Assembly: GCA_036429605.1 (NCBI GenBank)
Contig: JAVFKD010000015.1
Span: 581,421-645,420, forward strand
Direction: 5' to 3'
From: Cladobotryum mycophilum
Lineage: Eukaryota > Ascomycota > Sordariomycetes > Hypocreales > Hypocreaceae
Length of the DNA stretch: 64,000 nucleotides
Shown here piece after piece: positions 11,952-23,518 of the stretch; the stretch's first letter is position 1, and each line of letters opens with the position of its first letter. Position numbers and translations under genes: made by a program. The notes under the pieces were generated by a model. It was not told the DNA's origin, did not search any database, and was given only the letters and a program-made list of their open reading frames with translations.

Positions 11952-14850
11952 GATGGTATTTTTGTTTTGCCAAGAAAGAGTACGCTGAAGAGGATGTGAG
12001 GTTGGTTGTTATGGGCGGAGGATGGCAATTTTATACTAGGGTGTGTGAGGTGTGAGAGCGTAGGTTGTTGGTCCAACACAAGGATGTGCGGCATAATACC
12101 ATTTAGCTTCCATTTCCCGTGACGTGATAACTACATAACACGGTCATGGCAAATGGATCAGGCAAAGCCAATCTATTCTCAATTTTTACTGGAGATGCTG
12201 TCTAGAGACTGTTGAGATGGGGAATGCAATATGGACTGGCTGTTACGGGTTTGGACTACTTGTAGATACAGTGATTGTAAATGAGATATCAGATAACCCT
12301 GGAGAACTGCCTGCAGGTGGGTCGTAATTAAGTGCCTGTCACCTTGCAGGGAGTGCCACAGTGCAACAAACGATACTTTCAACTTGCTCCCAGTCTCTCG
12401 TCTCCCCGCATGCCACAAGTCTCGTGAGGGGTTAACGGGAAGTTTTGTAAAGACGCATGGATATATGGGCTTGAGTTGTGTCAGTGAACCGTCTGATATC
12501 TACTAGAGATCCCATCGATCTTTTGGTAATGGCTAGCCCGGGGACAAGAGAGACTAGGTCTCATCTCATGATGATTATACTATGATGGGTTTGCGCCCAT
12601 TCTATGCAGCGGGCGGCGCCAATATCCATGTTGGAGCAAAGACATGCGGATCAAGCCCAAGCCTGCAAACGGTTTTAATCCATATAGCTTTGGGCCTATC
12701 GGAAAACATACTATTGTGATGGCTTACTTGCTGAATAACAGTATTAGATCTAGTTCAATGTCGGCCAGTGTCGCTCAAAGGGCCATGTCAGAAGGGACCC
12801 GACTAATCAACACATCTATGAGTCGATAAGGGCGATGACGAAGATGAGACTTATAAGTTCTGCAATGAGACAAGTTATCCAGAGAAAATTTAGAGATATG
12901 TGTATACATTGTGGTCTCATTGCCTCGTCTACGCTCAAATTGATAACCACTAAACACCGAGATCATGTTGGCCAAGTTCTTCACAATACAGCACTCTGCT
13001 TTAACTTTGTGGCTATGGGAGTAGTAAATAACTTGCTGGGAACCATCATACAAAGGATCCGCGATTACGTTAGTTATTGGAATAGACGTTGGCAAAAGAA
13101 CACAGCGGCAGTGGCAGCAGAATACGTGGATCTAATTCATGTTGACGGAGAGCTTCCCGATGAAGGATATAAGCCCAAGGTTACTTGCTTTTAAGTTCGC
13201 AGTACTCTGCAGGTTCTGGCGTTCGGATAGTTCCTGACCAGGCATCCCTAAGAGCCTGCAACATATCCTTGGCCTAGACCGATTGAAGAAGGCCAGAAAC
13301 TATCTTCTCCTAGGATAACTTAGTTGGTGCGGGCCTTAAAGATAACCATGGGGGAGGCATTGAATCTATCTAGTATCTATAAAGCCATGTGTACTGACGG
13401 TATATGTTGAGAAACGTTTGGAGCAATGGTGGTCTAGAAAGAGGAGTAGTGGTAACGTAGGAGAATGGTCATAACCTCTAGACGCACAAGTCATATAGGG
13501 ATAGTTTGGGATAGCCACTCATGCTTCATTACATAGTTTTATGTAAATTATAGATAAGCCTCGATTAAATGGTCACACTGCTCTATTTTATACCTCAAAG
13601 CTATGAATATGTACGCTGAATACTCCTACTATCAGGTCATTGGTGTCCTCGAGCCTACCTGGTAGGATACTGACGTACAATATAGCTAAGTCTTGCTTTA
13701 GCAGCACACGAGTTAATGGGGCCGGCTCGGCATTCGTTCTACATCGAGGTGTAAGGGATACCTGATGTTTCTGAGTTTTTCCTTTGCGTGGTTAAACCCC
13801 TTTTTGCTGGTATCCGCTGTGCTATTAAAAGACAGATGAAGGTCATAACCGTTAGAAAAAAATTGGTCACAGCTCGTCAACCCTACCAGATACTAGCTAT
13901 TGCGACTTTACTTTGCTGTTTAGCCCAATGGCTAAGGTATCCCAGGAACAGTAAATGTGTCGAAGACTGTAGATCGTAGAGTTGGAATTTCTAACACTCG
14001 AGTTACCGGGCATGGCAAGGATAGCTTGATGCTGATGTGTAGTGTGTACTATAGATGATCTGCCCTCGTCGCTCAACAACTGCCGCGTTCTTGTTGTCAC
14101 ATCGATAGTTTGCTCACCCTGGTTCATGCTTCATCAATCTCTAACACTCACCTGAATATTTGACTAAATGTCTCCAACGCCCTTTATACCCTGCATCTCG
14201 CTGCCTAGTCATATATTAACATGGATAGTCCATCCTATAGGCATCGTACCAAAGGCAGTTAATAGCCGATACTCACAACCACAAAGCGATGTTCGGATCA
14301 AACTGCAGACCTGACTTCCACTCAAATAAAAATGAGGAAGATGTAATAGCAGCAAGTAGTATGAATCAGGGATGGTGAAATCAGGGACGCTACATAAAAC
14401 ATGAAGACCAAGTAAAATTGTCAAGCTATCAGTCCCAGTATACTAGTTCTCCCATAACCTTGGAAAGATTGAAACAACCCCATGAGAGCACAAAACACAG
14501 AAACATATCCTTCCTGATAACACCAACCCCCGAACTCACATAAGAAAATCCCTAGATCAACCGTATTCGTATTACTCATCTCACCTTACCTAGCCAAAAC
14601 GGGCTCAAGATCCTCCAGGCATGGCAAACCCGGACCCGTCATTAACCCGAACCTACCCTTGCTTCCCCCTCCACCCCGGGACAGAGTGGAGCCCCAGACC
14701 TTCCCGGATCTTAAGCTCCCTTTTGCAGATACGCGTATCCCAGTATTCAGCGTGCGTGCGTGCGTGCCCAATGTGTCCCTTACACCGGAGACGCGAATAC
14801 GACCTAACCAAAGGACAGGTGAGACATGCGACCAACCGACGCGATGGAGG
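11952..14850. other. Gene-poor AT-rich region
   Basis: About 2.9 kb without a supported gene. Two opposing frames overlap at 12775-13194, but neither resembles a known protein. AT content is high around 13.3-14.2 kb and the open frames are short. It may contain degenerated sequence. No terminal repeats or transposase-like motifs were seen. Confidence 0.4.
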
Positions 14851-14858
14851 GGGAGGGG

Positions 14859-14914
14859 GAGAACGAATAAGAAGTGTTTGGCGAGAACGAATAAGAAGTG
14901 TTTGGCGAGAACGA
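14859..14914. repeat. 24-bp direct tandem repeat (2.3 copies) upstream of the SDR gene
   Basis: The unit begins GAGAACGAATAAG and ends TGTTTGGC. It occurs at 14859-14882 and again, identical, at 14883-14906, followed by a partial third copy GAGAACGA. It lies about 230-285 nt upstream of the SDR start codon and 34 nt before a TATA-like box, so it may be duplicated promoter sequence. Confidence 0.85.
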
Positions 14915-14947
14915 GATGCAATGCCAGATGGCGGGCATGTCAAACAA

Positions 14948-14956
14948 TATATAAAA
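14948..14956 (+). promoter_or_regulatory. TATA-like box of the SDR gene
   Basis: TATATAAAA lies 188 nt upstream of the ATG at 15144, followed by a pyrimidine-rich, CA-rich leader typical of a fungal 5' UTR. Confidence 0.45.
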
Positions 14957-15143
14957 CGGCGTTGTATCTTGATTGTGTAACTTGATCACCAGTCTGTTTG
15001 CAAACCTCCATCTCAACCAACAACACAACAAACACAGGCTCTCTCCATTTTAAACCCCCCCTCTTCGCCTTCTTTACCCCTCCCCCGCATCCACCAACGT
15101 CACCACCATCACCACCATCACCAGACCCTTCAACACCACAATC

Positions 15144-15932
15144 ATGTCCCTCCAAGGCAAAACAGCCCTCATCACCGGCTCCGCAGGCGGTCTCGGCCGC
15201 ACCATCGCAGACCACCTCCTCTCCCTCGGCGCCAACCTCGTCATCTGCGACATCAACGCGGCGCGCCTGTCCGCCACCCAGGCCGAGCTGTCAGTCTCTC
15301 ACCCGGACCGCACGCTCTTCCTGGAAGTCAACGTCGCCGACGAGGAGTCCGTCAAGAGCCTCATCGCCAAGTCCGTCGAGGAATTCGGACAGCTGGACAT
15401 TGTGGTGAACAATGCGGCCATCATGGACAGGTTCGACCCCGCGGGCGACTGCGACCTCGAGCTCTGGAACAGGGTCCTTGCCGTAAACCTCACAGGCCCG
15501 TTCCTCGTCACGAAGCACGCCGTCCCCCACATGAAATCCCAGGCGCAGGCCCGCGGCGGCCAGGGCGGCGGCCTCATCATTAACATCGGGTCCATAGCCT
15601 CCGTCCACGGCCTCACCGCCGGCGTCGCTTACACGGCGTCCAAGCACGCCATCCTAGGCTTGACCAAGAACACGGCCAGCTTCTATGCTAAGGACGGCGT
15701 GTACTCCATTGCTCTGCTGCTGGGCGGCATGGCGAACACAAACATCACCGATGCGTTTGCGGAGAATACCAACCAGGATGGGTTTAAGCTCATGGGAGAC
15801 ACGTATCCAGGAGTTAGAATGGTCCCGACAGAGCATGTGGCGAGATATGTTGCCTTTCTGAGTGAAGGTGACATGGGCCAAGCCGCCAATGGAAGCTGTA
15901 TCACTTTGAACAGCAACTGGCCCGCGGCGTAA
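15144..15932 (+). CDS. Classical short-chain dehydrogenase/reductase
   Basis: An intronless gene of 262 aa whose ATG sits in the context ACAATCATG. The cofactor-binding motif TGSAGGLG occupies residues 11-18, NNAA follows the fourth strand, then NIGSIAS with the catalytic Ser, and Tyr163/Lys167 in YTASK complete the active site. It is therefore expected to be a soluble NAD(P)(H)-dependent oxidoreductase. The acidic residue after the second strand (VICDIN) favours NAD(H) over NADP(H), by family rule. The usual PG motif after the sixth strand is replaced by LLGGMANT, an unusual but not necessarily inactivating change. The coding region is notably GC-rich compared with the upstream DNA. It ends 173 nt from the convergent emc1 gene. 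The substrate is unknown. Confidence 0.9.
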   Translation: MSLQGKTALITGSAGGLGRTIADHLLSLGANLVICDINAARLSATQAELSVSHPDRTLFLEVNVADEESVKSLIAKSVEEFGQLDIVVNNAAIMDRFDPAGDCDLELWNRVLAVNLTGPFLVTKHAVPHMKSQAQARGGQGGGLIINIGSIASVHGLTAGVAYTASKHAILGLTKNTASFYAKDGVYSIALLLGGMANTNITDAFAENTNQDGFKLMGDTYPGVRMVPTEHVARYVAFLSEGDMGQAANGSCITLNSNWPAA

Positions 15933-16077
15933 GACGGAAGAAAGTAGAAATCAAGAGACATAGATATATAAAAGTAGCAATAATCATCCAAGTTTTCATA
16001 GACTTTTGACGTTACACATCAACATTGGAGCACATCCATCTAACATATGGTATCCCGATATTCATTCCCACCAGCCC

Positions 16078-16109
16078 CTCTCTACCCGTCTACCCGTCTA
16101 CCCGTCTAC
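16078..16109. repeat. Short tandem repeat (CTACCCGT)n overlapping the emc1 stop
   Basis: Roughly three to four copies of an 8-bp unit, TCTACCCG, lie at the 3' end of emc1. The last copy overlaps the TAG stop codon at 16108-16106 on the minus strand. Confidence 0.75.
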
Positions 16110-19066
16110 AGGAATGCCTCCCATTTCCGATTAATTTGCTTCCTCCGAACCTGGAATCTGTCAGCATCATGCGTGTAACGTAGGGATAGTAAAACTTACC
16201 ATGGGTGCCAAAAACCCAACGCCCCCGCCCAACGCCACTACCGTTCCCAGTAATGCAAGCTTGTTGAATTCCTTACCCAAGATGTCAAATGTTCCGCTCG
16301 GTGCAAGTCGCGAGCCGAACACATCCACGCCATATGCCACAACAAGCGTCGTACTCTCGACAATGGCTGGCGTTGCCACAATGCCCTTGACGCCAAGAAC
16401 ATCACGCTCGTGGGTGAGGAAGTTGCGAGCATCAATCTCGATAGCGGGTGCATACTTCATCAGACCCTCTGCTTCCATCTCTGCTGCGGTTGGGTCTCTG
16501 CCAACAGGCCGACGTGGGTCAACGACAAATCGAGTGATGCCCATGATGGCGTGTGAGTTTGGCAAATAGGCCAAAATTTGACGGTTCGTGATGCCCTGTC
16601 TGGTTTGGGTCACCATCAGTTTGGTGAGAGGCTCAGACACAACCCAGGCCTGTGAGATGACATAAGGCAGCGGTGCACCAGTTGGTGTATCCACAGGATC
16701 CAAAGGCGAAAATGTGTCCGTTTCACCCAGAGGACCACGGTCATTGGAAGAAGGAGACTCGTACATGTCGGAGACAACAAGCTGATAGCCCTTGATTACT
16801 CGGTCTGTCCCGTCGTTCAGGGTATACTGTCCGAAAAAGGAGCAGCTAAACCAATTCTCAGACACGGTGCAGGAAATTGACTTACTGGCGTCCACGCCAC
16901 TGTACAGCTGAGATGCTAGAATCTGACCGGTGACGGTGTCAATGACTCTGACAGAGAGGACAGGCGAGGCTTCTTCAACGACAGCAACAACAATGATGTT
17001 GGGGTTGAGATACTTGTAGTTGACTCCTCGATCCCCGAGAACGCGGCCGATAGATGCGACTGGGTCATGAGTTGGGAGCGTTGCAACATCTGCAATCTTC
17101 TGGCCAGGCAGCAATTGCAGTTGCCAAACTTCAATCTTGACAATCTCATCGCCTTCCTTGGTGAATTTGACCCCCTTGAGAGTATCATCTTCGGTACGGA
17201 TAACAACAGTTGAGTCAAAGTTCTTTCCCTCCAAGGTGTTATCGATTGGCGCCCCGTCAGGACCCAGAGCGAGGAGCCATTTCCCTATCTCGCCACCAAT
17301 GGTAGCCACGCTAGGAACCACGATGGAATCATCGGCTGTCTGTAGCTCCACCACCTCACCATCGCCAGCCTTGATAATGGCATACTCACCCTTGGAGCCG
17401 CGAAGAGTGATGATGCCTTCGTCATTGGAAACAACGCCCTTGACAACAAAAGACGTTCCGGACGCCTGTGGGAACACAGTCTTGGACCATGCAACTTCAC
17501 CGTGGTTACCGGTATCCAGTGCGTAGACGCGGCCTCTTCGAGTCACAAGAATAATAATCTTATTGAATCCAAATGAATCGCGGTACAGTCCTTTGGGCTT
17601 GCTCGTTCCAACAGTGCCACCTGTAATGCTGTTCAGGATAAGGGTTGGCAAGGAAGCCAGATAATCCGGCAAGTGCTTCAGGTCGTTGATGTGGCGAGTA
17701 ACGCGATGGATATAAGCATTCAATGGATTGGTGTGTGCTTCCTCAGCCAACACCTTGGCGGCATTCTCATCTTCGGGAATCTCGGCCCAGGTTACGGCCA
17801 CAGAGCCACTCAGACCCTCAGGTCTGGTCCAGTCCACCTCACCATTGCGGATAAGAACCCAATCATCAGACTTGGTGACAGCCGCCGATCGAACGGCAAA
17901 CTCCTTGCCCCCTGCCTTTTTGATAACTTCGGCGACAGCATGAATGGACACAATGCCGACCGTTGATTTCAAGGGCCAACGAGCAAGAACGCTGTGCGAC
18001 TCGGAAGAAACGATGAGGATTTCGTCATCAGTGATCCGGGTGAAGTAGACGTTGGCGCCATCCGAGCTGGTAGAGAATGCACCAATTCCAGAGAGGAGGG
18101 GCAGTTCATATGCCTTTGTGACCTGGCTAGACTTGAGGTCGGTGTGATAGATTTCAGCCTTGTTTCCCTTCTCCGTCCGGGTGTGAACCAGGAAATGGGG
18201 CTGCGACGCAAGCAAATGCGGGGCATGGATGTCGACAGATACTGCATTAGCAGGGAGTGCAAGCTCCTGCTTTGACTTGGCACCAATGACCTGGACGTTG
18301 AGCTTGGAAAGATCGCTATTCGTCCAAGCCAGGATCGGTGCAGCAGAGTTTCCACCAACAAATTTGACATCATGTGGTCCATGAACGTCGCCCTTGGTAC
18401 CAATCACCGCATGGTCAACTCGTCCGCCGTTTGCGGGCTCCAGGGAGGTGACCTTGAGGCTGTACGATGAGGGTGATCCGTGAAGGCTGATGATGTAGAC
18501 ATTGGCAATGTTTGTAGAGACCTGGAGAGGCTTGTCCTTTGACACCTCCCGGAACTCCCAAACCACTGATCCCAATGCACCATGGAGTCTGCGCAGAACA
18601 GTGACGCCATCCTCTTCGAACAGAACTAAGACATCCTTTCTTGAACTCTCGGTCAATTCCATAATCTCCAGGTCCCTTATTTCACCGGCAAATTCTGTCT
18701 GCCATATGTTTCTCCCCGTCAGTGCATTCCATGCCTGGACTCGATTTCCGTGCGCAACGGCCACCCAATTCTCCCCTCGGGCGCTCTCAAGTAGCCCCCT
18801 CCATTTGTGATATCATCAGCAACCTGCTGGCGCCATACAACAGCGCCCGTGCTGGGATTCACCGCGCCAAGAACACCGACATCGCTGAGGGTATATAGAA
18901 GGCTCGCCTTGTCGTCCTTTCGCGGCCGGTGGAAGAAGGTAGTTTCGATCTGGGGTACGCCGACGAGAGAGTGGTGGAAATCGATGTCGCCAACCTCGTC
19001 TTTGAAAACTGCCGCTGCCAGCGACGACAAGCCCAGCAGCAGGGCCGACGTTAATGTGCGTCGCAT
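16106..19066 (-). CDS. emc1: ER membrane protein complex subunit 1 (EMC1), with an apparent 1-nt frameshift
   Basis: EMC1 is the large lumenal subunit of the ER membrane protein complex, which inserts tail-anchored and multipass proteins. The ATG at 19066 starts a signal peptide (LTSALLLGLSSLAAA), followed by PQQ-like propeller repeats (VNPSTGAVVWRQQV, WNALTGRNIWQTEF, YALDTGNHGEVAWSK). The C-terminal DUF1620 region is followed by one transmembrane helix (LLGTVVALGGGVGFLAPM). A 49-nt intron (16151-16199, GTAAGT...CAG) joins the last exon, giving the cytosolic tail VRRKQINRKWEAFL and a stop at 16106. The reading frame slips by one base near 18765-18810: GGGYLRAPEG in one frame must continue as ENWVAVAHGN in another. 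Adding one G to a GGGG run repairs it and gives 970 aa with all phases consistent. No intron fits there. Confidence 0.93.
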
Positions 19067-19530
19067 TTTGAAGGATGATTGAGCTGCTATTATGCGATGC
19101 AGTAGCTCCGCTCAGCACCTGGTCTTGGTGGGCTGTTACGTTGTCGTCAACAGCCTGCAGCTCCACATTGCATTGGTGGATGACTAAGCGAACGCAATGA
19201 CGAGCTTGAGTAACGCTGCTGGTTAGCATCCTAATTTAACATTATCAAACGGCTGATTCGATGGATATTCTACTCTACAAGTCCTCGAGTTTTCAATATC
19301 ATCCTAGTTGAAAATCTATTACGCAAGTTCAAAATGAGAAGAAAAAATTAAATTAGCTCCAAGACTCAACACCAGGCTCCAGAGTCTTAAGATTCAAACC
19401 ACTGAGACCTCTGCATCTTGGACCAGATACAAAACATACATGAAGCAAACTGGCACCTAGATTGTATTCAAATAATTATTTCATTCGATAACTAATAGTG
19501 AATATCCATACAGGTAACTTCGTGCCTGAG

Positions 19531-19895
19531 TTACTCCTTAGAGCCACTTAGTCCACCCTTGCGACCGGCCTCTCGAGCTTTCTCACTACCAGGTTCAAAG
19601 GAGCCACCGGAGGCTTTACCGCCCATGGAAGCAATCTCGCGCTATTAAAGTATGAGCAACATTACATGTCACTTAAAATAGTAGTCAAGTAGTGCATCAT
19701 AGAGGCGGCGTACTTGTTTGTCTGGATCCATATTGGCGAAGCCGCCGCTGTGGCTCGCCTTGCCACCCTTGGAGGCAATCTCTTGAACCTCCTCCTTGGG
19801 TCTGAGTGCAGTTAGCATAACAACTCACCAGCCTTTAAGCAGGTAATTGGAGCGTACCGGTTGGCAAAGTTTCCGGGGTTGGTGTTGTCTGTCAT
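19531..19895 (-). CDS. con-10: Conidiation-specific protein 10 (CON-10), KGG-repeat stress protein
   Basis: A small three-exon gene: 19895-19858, 19801-19714 and 19641-19531. Introns of 56 nt (GTACGC...CAG) and 72 nt (GTACGC...TAG) join in frame to give 78 aa. The protein has the glycine-rich KGG pattern in two copies, EIASKGGKASHSGGF and EIASMGGKASGGSF. It begins with NPGNFANRPKEEVQ and ends with EKAREAGRKGG, matching Neurospora CON-10 closely. CON-10 proteins are hydrophilic, intrinsically disordered, and accumulate during conidiation and in stress or light responses. The role is probably protective, though the molecular function is not established. The gene lies 464 nt upstream of emc1 on the same strand and is divergent from the YwbE-domain gene. 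A TATA box is visible about 90 nt upstream. Confidence 0.92.
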
Positions 19896-19981
19896 TTTGA
19901 GGTCGGATATCTGCAGTGATAGCTCTCAAGGTTGGATGGATGAGATTGGAGTAACTCCTTTAGAATCAGAAGATGACAAGG

Positions 19982-19989
19982 TATTTATA
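19982..19989 (-). promoter_or_regulatory. TATA box of con-10
   Basis: TATAAATA on the minus strand lies about 87 nt upstream of the con-10 ATG. A strong TATA is in keeping with a highly induced stress or conidiation gene. Confidence 0.5.
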
Positions 19990-21260
19990 ATCCGAGCCCA
20001 GCTTCAACGGATGTCAAAGAGCTACAATGTCTCTATTGATTCAATTACCTCGTCATCCAGACGTAGATGAAGGACCATTCAGTGATACTTCGTTGACGTA
20101 GCCTGAGATCAGCAAGCCAGAAAGGAACTTTGAATCATACAACACCGTATCATGACATCTAGATTATGTTACTAGCACCCTCCTTATATCAGCATTGATC
20201 TCATATATCCTTTCAATCGATACAGGTGAAGTAATCAGAGACATGAGCGTTGATCTCGGCACTTACCTTCTATGACGCTGCCATGACGGTGTCAATCCCC
20301 CTTTTGAACATGAACGCAAGAAGCAATTTTATTCAATATCCGGATCATCGATAATTCCACAATTCAATGGCCTGCAGTATTTAAACGACTTTATCTGTGG
20401 TTGCGCGGCTAATGCCAAGCTCATCAAGAACTTCAGGGGTGTGCAGCCTTCACTCGTTAGCCGCAGCATCAAGGCCCTATATCACTGGAGTGGTACAGTG
20501 CTTTTTTCGGGTGTTCCCTAGATTCTTTTTCAAAGCCTCACGTTATTTCCATTAGATGTATGTGTCTTCTTCATTGTTGTTTTGCATACTACGCAGACAT
20601 GGGTAAATTGCCCTTGATATGAGAAGACAATTGTTAGGCGTTACATGGCTAGAGGCCTTGCACATAGCTGTAATATACTGTTGCAAACTCTTTAAATGCT
20701 ATAGATTGACTTGGCTATTTGCAAGCTTTTGTTTCTTTACTTATATATTTAATTTCCACGTCGTAATCTCTCACCTTTGCTTTCCGCTGAGTACTCGGCA
20801 ACCTAGCATGTTTACTAGCATGTTTAACCCAGTTCGCAAACCACCTAACCGTTGTGCCTTTAGCAGTTATTATGCTAGAATCTTCCCCCGAATATGGGTA
20901 TAAACAAACTTCTGCTGACTACTTATTTCAGCTATAATTTGATCACTTGGATTGACCAACGATCTGACTTTGATACTGGTGATAATTGAGTGCTCTAGGG
21001 TAGCAAGATATGATATAGGAGACTGCAAGCCTCTCTTAATCACAGCCTCCTTGTCTACCACAATATTTGATCATTGTTTACTGAATACCAAATAGCCATC
21101 AGATCAACTATCCCCTTTACCATTGAAATCCCGAATGTGATGCGTGTGAAATCTTGTCACTTCCAAATCTCCATATCAGCGAATGCTGACTAAGACCCGC
21201 GCATTGTGTTTGTAACAAAGTTGACTGAGAAAATAAAACTCTAATTACAAACGCAACTCA
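19990..21260. other. Divergent intergenic region con-10 / YwbE-domain gene
   Basis: About 1.3 kb, AT-rich in the middle, separating two outward-facing genes. It should hold both promoters. No frame is convincing and no RNA gene was seen. Confidence 0.45.
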
Positions 21261-21926
21261 ATGCGACGCAATTTGCTTCACGGTTCAGTCCGCTACATCT
21301 CATTTCATTCCACACCTCGATTACTCGCTATGAACAGGCCTCGAAACCGTCAGCCCCGCTCTGAGCGGCAAAATCAACGCCGCGGTGGAAATGCTTTTGG
21401 CTCGGGAGGACGAGCTGCGGGAACGCCTCAGCAAGCTGCTGGCACAGTGCCCAACTCAAGGCAGGTGGTCCCAGGTGCTGGTGTCTTTGTAGTCTTGAAA
21501 GAAGACCAGTCGATGGGCCGAGAGACAAAGGGTGTTGTCCAAGATGTCCTCACATCTGGTGACCATCCTAGGGGTATCAAGGTTCGGTTGCGCGACGGCC
21601 AGGTGGGCAGAGTCCAAAGGTTGGACGATGGCACCGAGCCACCAGGAGGGTCATCCAACACTCCTGCTTCGAGTTCGAGCTTCGCAATAAAATACACCGA
21701 TATTCGGCGTGATTTGGATTATCCTGACGAACCGCCGCCAAGAAGTTTTGCGGATTTCATACCAAATCTGGATGCGCCCGCACGTTCCTCCCCAGCTTCT
21801 GGTAGCTATGCCGTCGACGTCAGCCAAGCGACAGCGATTTGTCCCATTTGCGAGGCATTTGAGGGGGACGAGGCCGCTGTAACGCATCACATCGATGAAG
21901 CGCATCTCAGTGGAGCGGCAGATTGA
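21261..21926 (+). CDS. YwbE-domain (DUF2196) protein with C-terminal zinc finger
   Basis: An intronless frame of 221 aa from the ATG at 21261. An in-frame ATG at 21330 (MNRPRNRQ) is the alternative start and would remove a basic, possibly mitochondrial-targeting N terminus (MRRNLLHGSVRYISFHSTPR). After an Arg/Gly/Gln-rich linker comes the YwbE core at about residues 70-120: PGAGVFVVLKEDQ, then GDHPRGIKVRLRDGQVGRVQ. This is a small beta-barrel-like domain shared with bacterial YwbE, of unknown function. The C terminus has a Cys2-His2-like finger (CPIC ... HHIDEAH, residues about 194-215) similar to UBZ-type fingers. Fungal proteins with this pairing are known but uncharacterised. Ubiquitin or nucleic-acid binding is inference. 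Confidence 0.85.
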   Translation: MRRNLLHGSVRYISFHSTPRLLAMNRPRNRQPRSERQNQRRGGNAFGSGGRAAGTPQQAAGTVPNSRQVVPGAGVFVVLKEDQSMGRETKGVVQDVLTSGDHPRGIKVRLRDGQVGRVQRLDDGTEPPGGSSNTPASSSSFAIKYTDIRRDLDYPDEPPPRSFADFIPNLDAPARSSPASGSYAVDVSQATAICPICEAFEGDEAAVTHHIDEAHLSGAAD

Positions 21927-22976
21927 GTTACATTCTCCATTCACACCATGGCCCCCGGCGAAGTTTGAAGCCAACTACGATTGGATATGAATCCGCATCA
22001 ACTGCATGTACGGAAATGTCGACATTGTGGGCGTGGCTCGGTTTCTCGAGCCCTGCATTGCGCCAGGCTTAGACAGGCAGCTAACAGGAATACACCAAAT
22101 ACCTGGCTCACGCTTGATTAACTGCGGGAATTTGAACCTCATTTTCATGGAATCTCGTCACGAGGATTTCTGGGTACGGGTCCACCAAAGCATCTGAGAT
22201 CAAGATCTGATCCAGGATGGTTTACCAAATTGTGGATAGAAGCATCGCAGGACCCGGCAATCAGCTCGGCTTGCAACGCCAAACCGAGCGAAGCTTGCCT
22301 TTGACATCCACAGGCGCCCGGTTCTTGGGGGCTCCTTTCTTGTGAAGAACCCTTTGCCAAAAAAGAAGGACGGTAAATTGTCCGTGGACGACCAGCCTAA
22401 CTTGACATCGACGGCCGTGGGGACGACGACGTGAGTGTGCCAAACGCATACCAATATCCGAACATAATATGCCATGACCCTTTGACCCTCGGCATGCCAG
22501 GATGGTGTCATCGACTGCGGAGAAATAGGTTGAGCCAAGTCTTGGCAAAAAAACAACTATTGTCTCAGCAGTTACATGTATCATTAATCATGGCTTGATA
22601 CGCGTACTACTCGTACTCACCGAATGGATTGAAGTCGCCTTATTTCAGAATGATCAAATGAAGAATTTTTCTTCGGATTATCGCTCTCAATATCCTTTAT
22701 GCATACCCCACAAACGCCCAACGGCGGTGCCTTTAAACATTTCGACAATCTTAAAAGCTTACAATTAAGATTATAAATTCCTTCCTAAAGAGGTAATCAT
22801 ACCACAGCACACATATGTCTCTAATGTCGGAAAGGGCGTTTACAGGACGGCATGGTAGTTTCTCGTGCGGAGCTCAGTACACTTTCTCCATCGGGTTGCA
22901 ACCATTGCGTTCACGCAAGTCTCGCCCAGTGTGTGGCCACTTAAGTTTGGCTGGATTTCTTTCTACGGCCTTCTCG
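21927..22976. other. Intergenic, no supported gene
   Basis: Overlapping minus-strand frames of 70-118 codons at 22145-22584 show no recognisable domain or signal peptide and disagree in frame. No other feature was found. Confidence 0.35.
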
Positions 22977-23406
22977 ATGTGGAAGCTCACCACGGGTTGC
23001 TTATCTAGCGGTTGCATTTTAGCTGCTATTTTGGCTCTCACGGTGGCTACCGCATTCTCCGCCCCACGCCTTTATCTCCAAAACATCAGAGCGATTAGCC
23101 ACATTTGGTCATTAACGGGCATAATGTCTTGAAAAGTTGACAATGCGTTGAAGGATATCATGTGTCGAGGCTCTTACAAAGAATTACCAAGGGTCCGATG
23201 CCGGTATTGCAATGTTATCTGATCTGGTGGCAGCTTTGTCCGCGTCTCTCCGGCTTGTCGCTCCCTTGGAAAGTTCGGGGACTAGGACAGAGAGCTGTGA
23301 GGTTTGTACGGATTCAGAAGGTAGCTGCACACAATCTGAGCGTTACCAAAGTCCCTCACAAAAGTGCTTGGGGGGATGTCATGAGGGTCAATGCCCAATA
23401 GGTTAA
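22977..23406 (+). CDS. Possible small cysteine-rich secreted protein (speculative)
   Basis: An ATG at 22977 opens a signal-peptide-like stretch (MWKLTTGCLSSGC, then a long Ala/Leu/Thr/Val core ending FSAP). A downstream frame at about 23212-23406 carries six cysteines in a short span (ESCEVC, GSCTQ, KCLGGC, GQC). A splice between about 23070 and 23210 would be needed to join them, and I could not settle a donor and acceptor with confidence. The arrangement resembles small secreted effector-like proteins, but there is no homology support. Either part may be chance. Confidence 0.18.
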
Positions 23407-23518
23407 CTTGGGAGGAGAAGCTCATGATAGCTGCGTCCCGTTATGTTAGGTGCAAAGAGGAGCCCGCCGAGAACCGTGAGACATTCATAAAAGTAAGGTT
23501 ATACCCATGACAATTGAG

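Noticed and set aside
7441..15932. A biosynthetic gene cluster (phosphoesterase, propeller, two SDR-type genes)
   Set aside because: There is no backbone enzyme (PKS, NRPS, terpene synthase), P450 or cluster regulator in the interval, and two of the four genes look damaged.
22120..22145. A minus-strand tRNA B-box-like word (GGTTCAAATTC)
   Set aside because: The upstream sequence does not form a cloverleaf. It lacks a proper A box and acceptor stem.
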